A stretch of 64,000 nt of DNA from Dactylosporangium siamense (GTDB lineage Bacteria > Actinomycetota > Actinomycetes > Mycobacteriales > Micromonosporaceae). The position numbers and the translations under genes are program-made. Below, piece after piece: positions 62,639-64,000 of this stretch (the stretch's first letter is position 1; each line of letters begins with the position of its first letter). Below the pieces are notes generated by a model. It had not been told where the DNA came from. It did no database searches and saw nothing but the letters and a program-made list of their open reading frames with translations. The stretch covers positions 1-64,000 of the forward strand of contig NZ_BONQ01000161.1 of assembly GCF_016862795.1 (NCBI RefSeq), read 5' to 3'.

Positions 62639-64000
62639 AGTGCGTCCAGCTGCCCGGTGATGCGGGCCAGGTCGGCCTCGGCGGCGGCGAGCCGCTGCCG
62701 GATCTTCTCCACGACCGGCTCGGGCGCCTTGTCGGTGAACGCCGGGTTGTCGAGCTTCGCCCGGCACTGCGCGGCTTCCTTCTCCGCGGCGGCCTGGTCC
62801 TTGCCGAGCCGGGCCCGCTCGGCGGCGACGTCGATCGTGCCGCGGGTGTCCAGCTCGACGGTGACCCCGACGCCCACGCTGAGCTTCGCCGTCGCGGCGA
62901 ACTCCGCGCCCGGCGCCTCCAGGCGGGCCAGGGACCGGATGAGACCCTCGTGGGCGGACAGCCCGGCGGCGTCGAGGCCCTCCAGGCGGGCGACCACCTT
63001 CTGGGCCGGCTTGACGCCCTGGTCGGCGCGGAACCGGCGGACCTCGGTGACGACCCGCTGCAGGTCGGCGACCTCACGCTCGGCCGCGTCGTCGACCAGT
63101 GCCTGGTCAGCGGCCGGCCAGGACGCCCGCACCAGGGTCGGCGCGCCGGTCAGCGTCGTCCACAGCTCCTCGGTCACGAACGGCGTGATCGGGTGCAGCA
63201 GCCGCAGCAGCTGGTCCAGCACGTGGCCGAGGACCCGCTGCCGCTGCGGGGTCATGGCCCCCTTCGACAGCTCCAGGTACCAGTCGCACACGTCGTCCCA
63301 CGCGAAGTGATACAGCGTGTCGCAGACCTTCGCCAGCTCGTATGCCTCGAACTGCTCGTCGACCTCGGCGATGACGTGCTGCAACCGGGACAGGATCCAC
63401 CGGTCGACGGTCGACAGGTCGCCGGTCGGCAGGTCGCCCTCGACGGTCGCGCCGTTGGACAGGCCGAACCTGGTCGCGTTCCACAGCTTGTTGCAGAAGT
63501 TGCGGGCGCCCTGCACCCACTCCTCGCTGACGGGGACGTCCGCGCCGGGGTTGGCGCCGCGGGCGAGGGTGAAGCGGGTCGCGTCGGCGCCGAACCGGTC
63601 GATCCAGTCCAGCGGGTCCACGACGTTGCCGAACGACTTCGACATCTTCTTGCCGTGCTGGTCACGGACCATGCCGTGGAGCATGACGACGTCGAACGGC
63701 TGCCGGCCGTCCATCGCATACAGGCCGAACATCATCATCCGGGCGACCCAGAAGAACAGGATGTCGTAGCCGGTGACGAGGACGCTCGTCGGGTAGAACT
63801 TCGCCAGGTCAGGGGTCTCGTCGGGCCAGCCGAGCGTGGAGAACGGCCACAGCGCGGAGGAGAACCAGGTGTCCAGGACGTCCTGGTCCTGGGTCCAGCC
63901 GTCGCCGGCCGGGGGCTGCTCGTCCGGGCCGACGCAGACGACCTCGCCCTGTGGCCCGTACCAGACCGGGATCCGATGCCCCCACCACAGCTGCCGGGAG
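62635..64000 (-). CDS. valS: Valyl-tRNA synthetase, 5' end beyond window
   Basis: At least 454 C-terminal residues. The partial N-terminal side begins [47 protein letters not shown] and [11 protein letters not shown] follow. [13 protein letters not shown] is the KMSKS motif. The anticodon-binding domain and the C-terminal coiled coil ([23 protein letters not shown] ... [19 protein letters not shown]) typical of ValRS are present. It charges tRNA-Val and edits Thr. The HIGH motif and CP1 domain lie outside the window. folC is coupled downstream. Confidence 0.97.
   Translation of the reverse strand, partial: SRQLWWGHRIPVWYGPQGEVVCVGPDEQPPAGDGWTQDQDVLDTWFSSALWPFSTLGWPDETPDLAKFYPTSVLVTGYDILFFWVARMMMFGLYAMDGRQPFDVVMLHGMVRDQHGKKMSKSFGNVVDPLDWIDRFGADATRFTLARGANPGADVPVSEEWVQGARNFCNKLWNATRFGLSNGATVEGDLPTGDLSTVDRWILSRLQHVIAEVDEQFEAYELAKVCDTLYHFAWDDVCDWYLELSKGAMTPQRQRVLGHVLDQLLRLLHPITPFVTEELWTTLTGAPTLVRASWPAADQALVDDAAEREVADLQRVVTEVRRFRADQGVKPAQKVVARLEGLDAAGLSAHEGLIRSLARLEAPGAEFAATAKLSVGVGVTVELDTRGTIDVAAERARLGKDQAAAEKEAAQCRAKLDNPAFTDKAPEPVVEKIRQRLAAAEADLARITGQLDAL

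Overview
The window is high-GC DNA, densely packed, with frequent GTG/TTG starts and long spurious ORFs antisense to real genes. A conservon (cvnABCD), a DUF397 protein, a BTAD regulator, a DUF5925 AAA protein and an actinobacterial ileS T-box all point to an actinomycete. A Micromonosporaceae member (Actinoplanes-like) is my inference, not something the sequence proves. About 60 genes are supported. No rRNA, tRNA, prophage, CRISPR array or transposase was seen.

Layout. 1-9760: a BTAD regulator cut by the window start, hemerythrin, an Asp-rich EF-hand-like protein, an APC permease, a FAD/NAD(P)-binding protein, the cvnA-B-C-D signalling operon and an exported protein. 9831-18215: a DUF5925 AAA ATPase, a PfkB kinase, a DAO oxidoreductase, a PadR regulator divergent from a lone ABC ATPase across a perfect 20-bp palindrome, a GAF/PAS histidine kinase and a lipoprotein L,D-transpeptidase. 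18341-19475: rpsT with its terminator, then about 0.8 kb of non-coding repeats. 19476-29531 (minus): the core cluster nadD-rsfS-histidine phosphatase-lipoprotein-degV-comEA-comEC-holA, ending in a 968-aa repeat-rich membrane protein coupled to holA. 29616-31879: DUF397, a coupled small zinc-ribbon-like pair, and trpS behind a leader-peptide attenuator.

31812-41995 (minus): a DUF2344 protein, a radical SAM enzyme, rne, rplU, rpmA, obgE, a tandem GNAT protein and a hypothetical. 42022-47515: a GH65 phosphorylase/beta-PGM-like pair, then a membrane protein, a secreted HExxHxxGxxD protease and a lipoprotein. 47635-51902: an AAA-DUF4143 ATPase, plsC, and an EamA/B3-B4/XRE-cupin unit. 51936-55350: ileS with a T-box leader. 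55466-64000: a secreted GH18 chitinase, ndk, a membrane-anchored VOC protein, a WYL regulator, DUF4233, folC and valS (cut by the window end).

The most interesting signals are regulatory or structural. First, trpS is preceded by an apparently leaderless 11-codon leader peptide with a protector/antiterminator/terminator set whose arms match exactly. Second, the ileS T-box has its specifier in an ultrashort Stem I loop and is separated from ileS by a 24-bp tandem duplication that builds a 15-codon upstream ORF. Third, at four unrelated genes (DUF5925, the 968-aa gene, plsC, ileS) the stop-codon segment is tandemly repeated just downstream, with units of 18, about 103, 23 and 13 bp. In-frame tandem repeats also lengthen the C-termini of the BTAD regulator and the APC permease.
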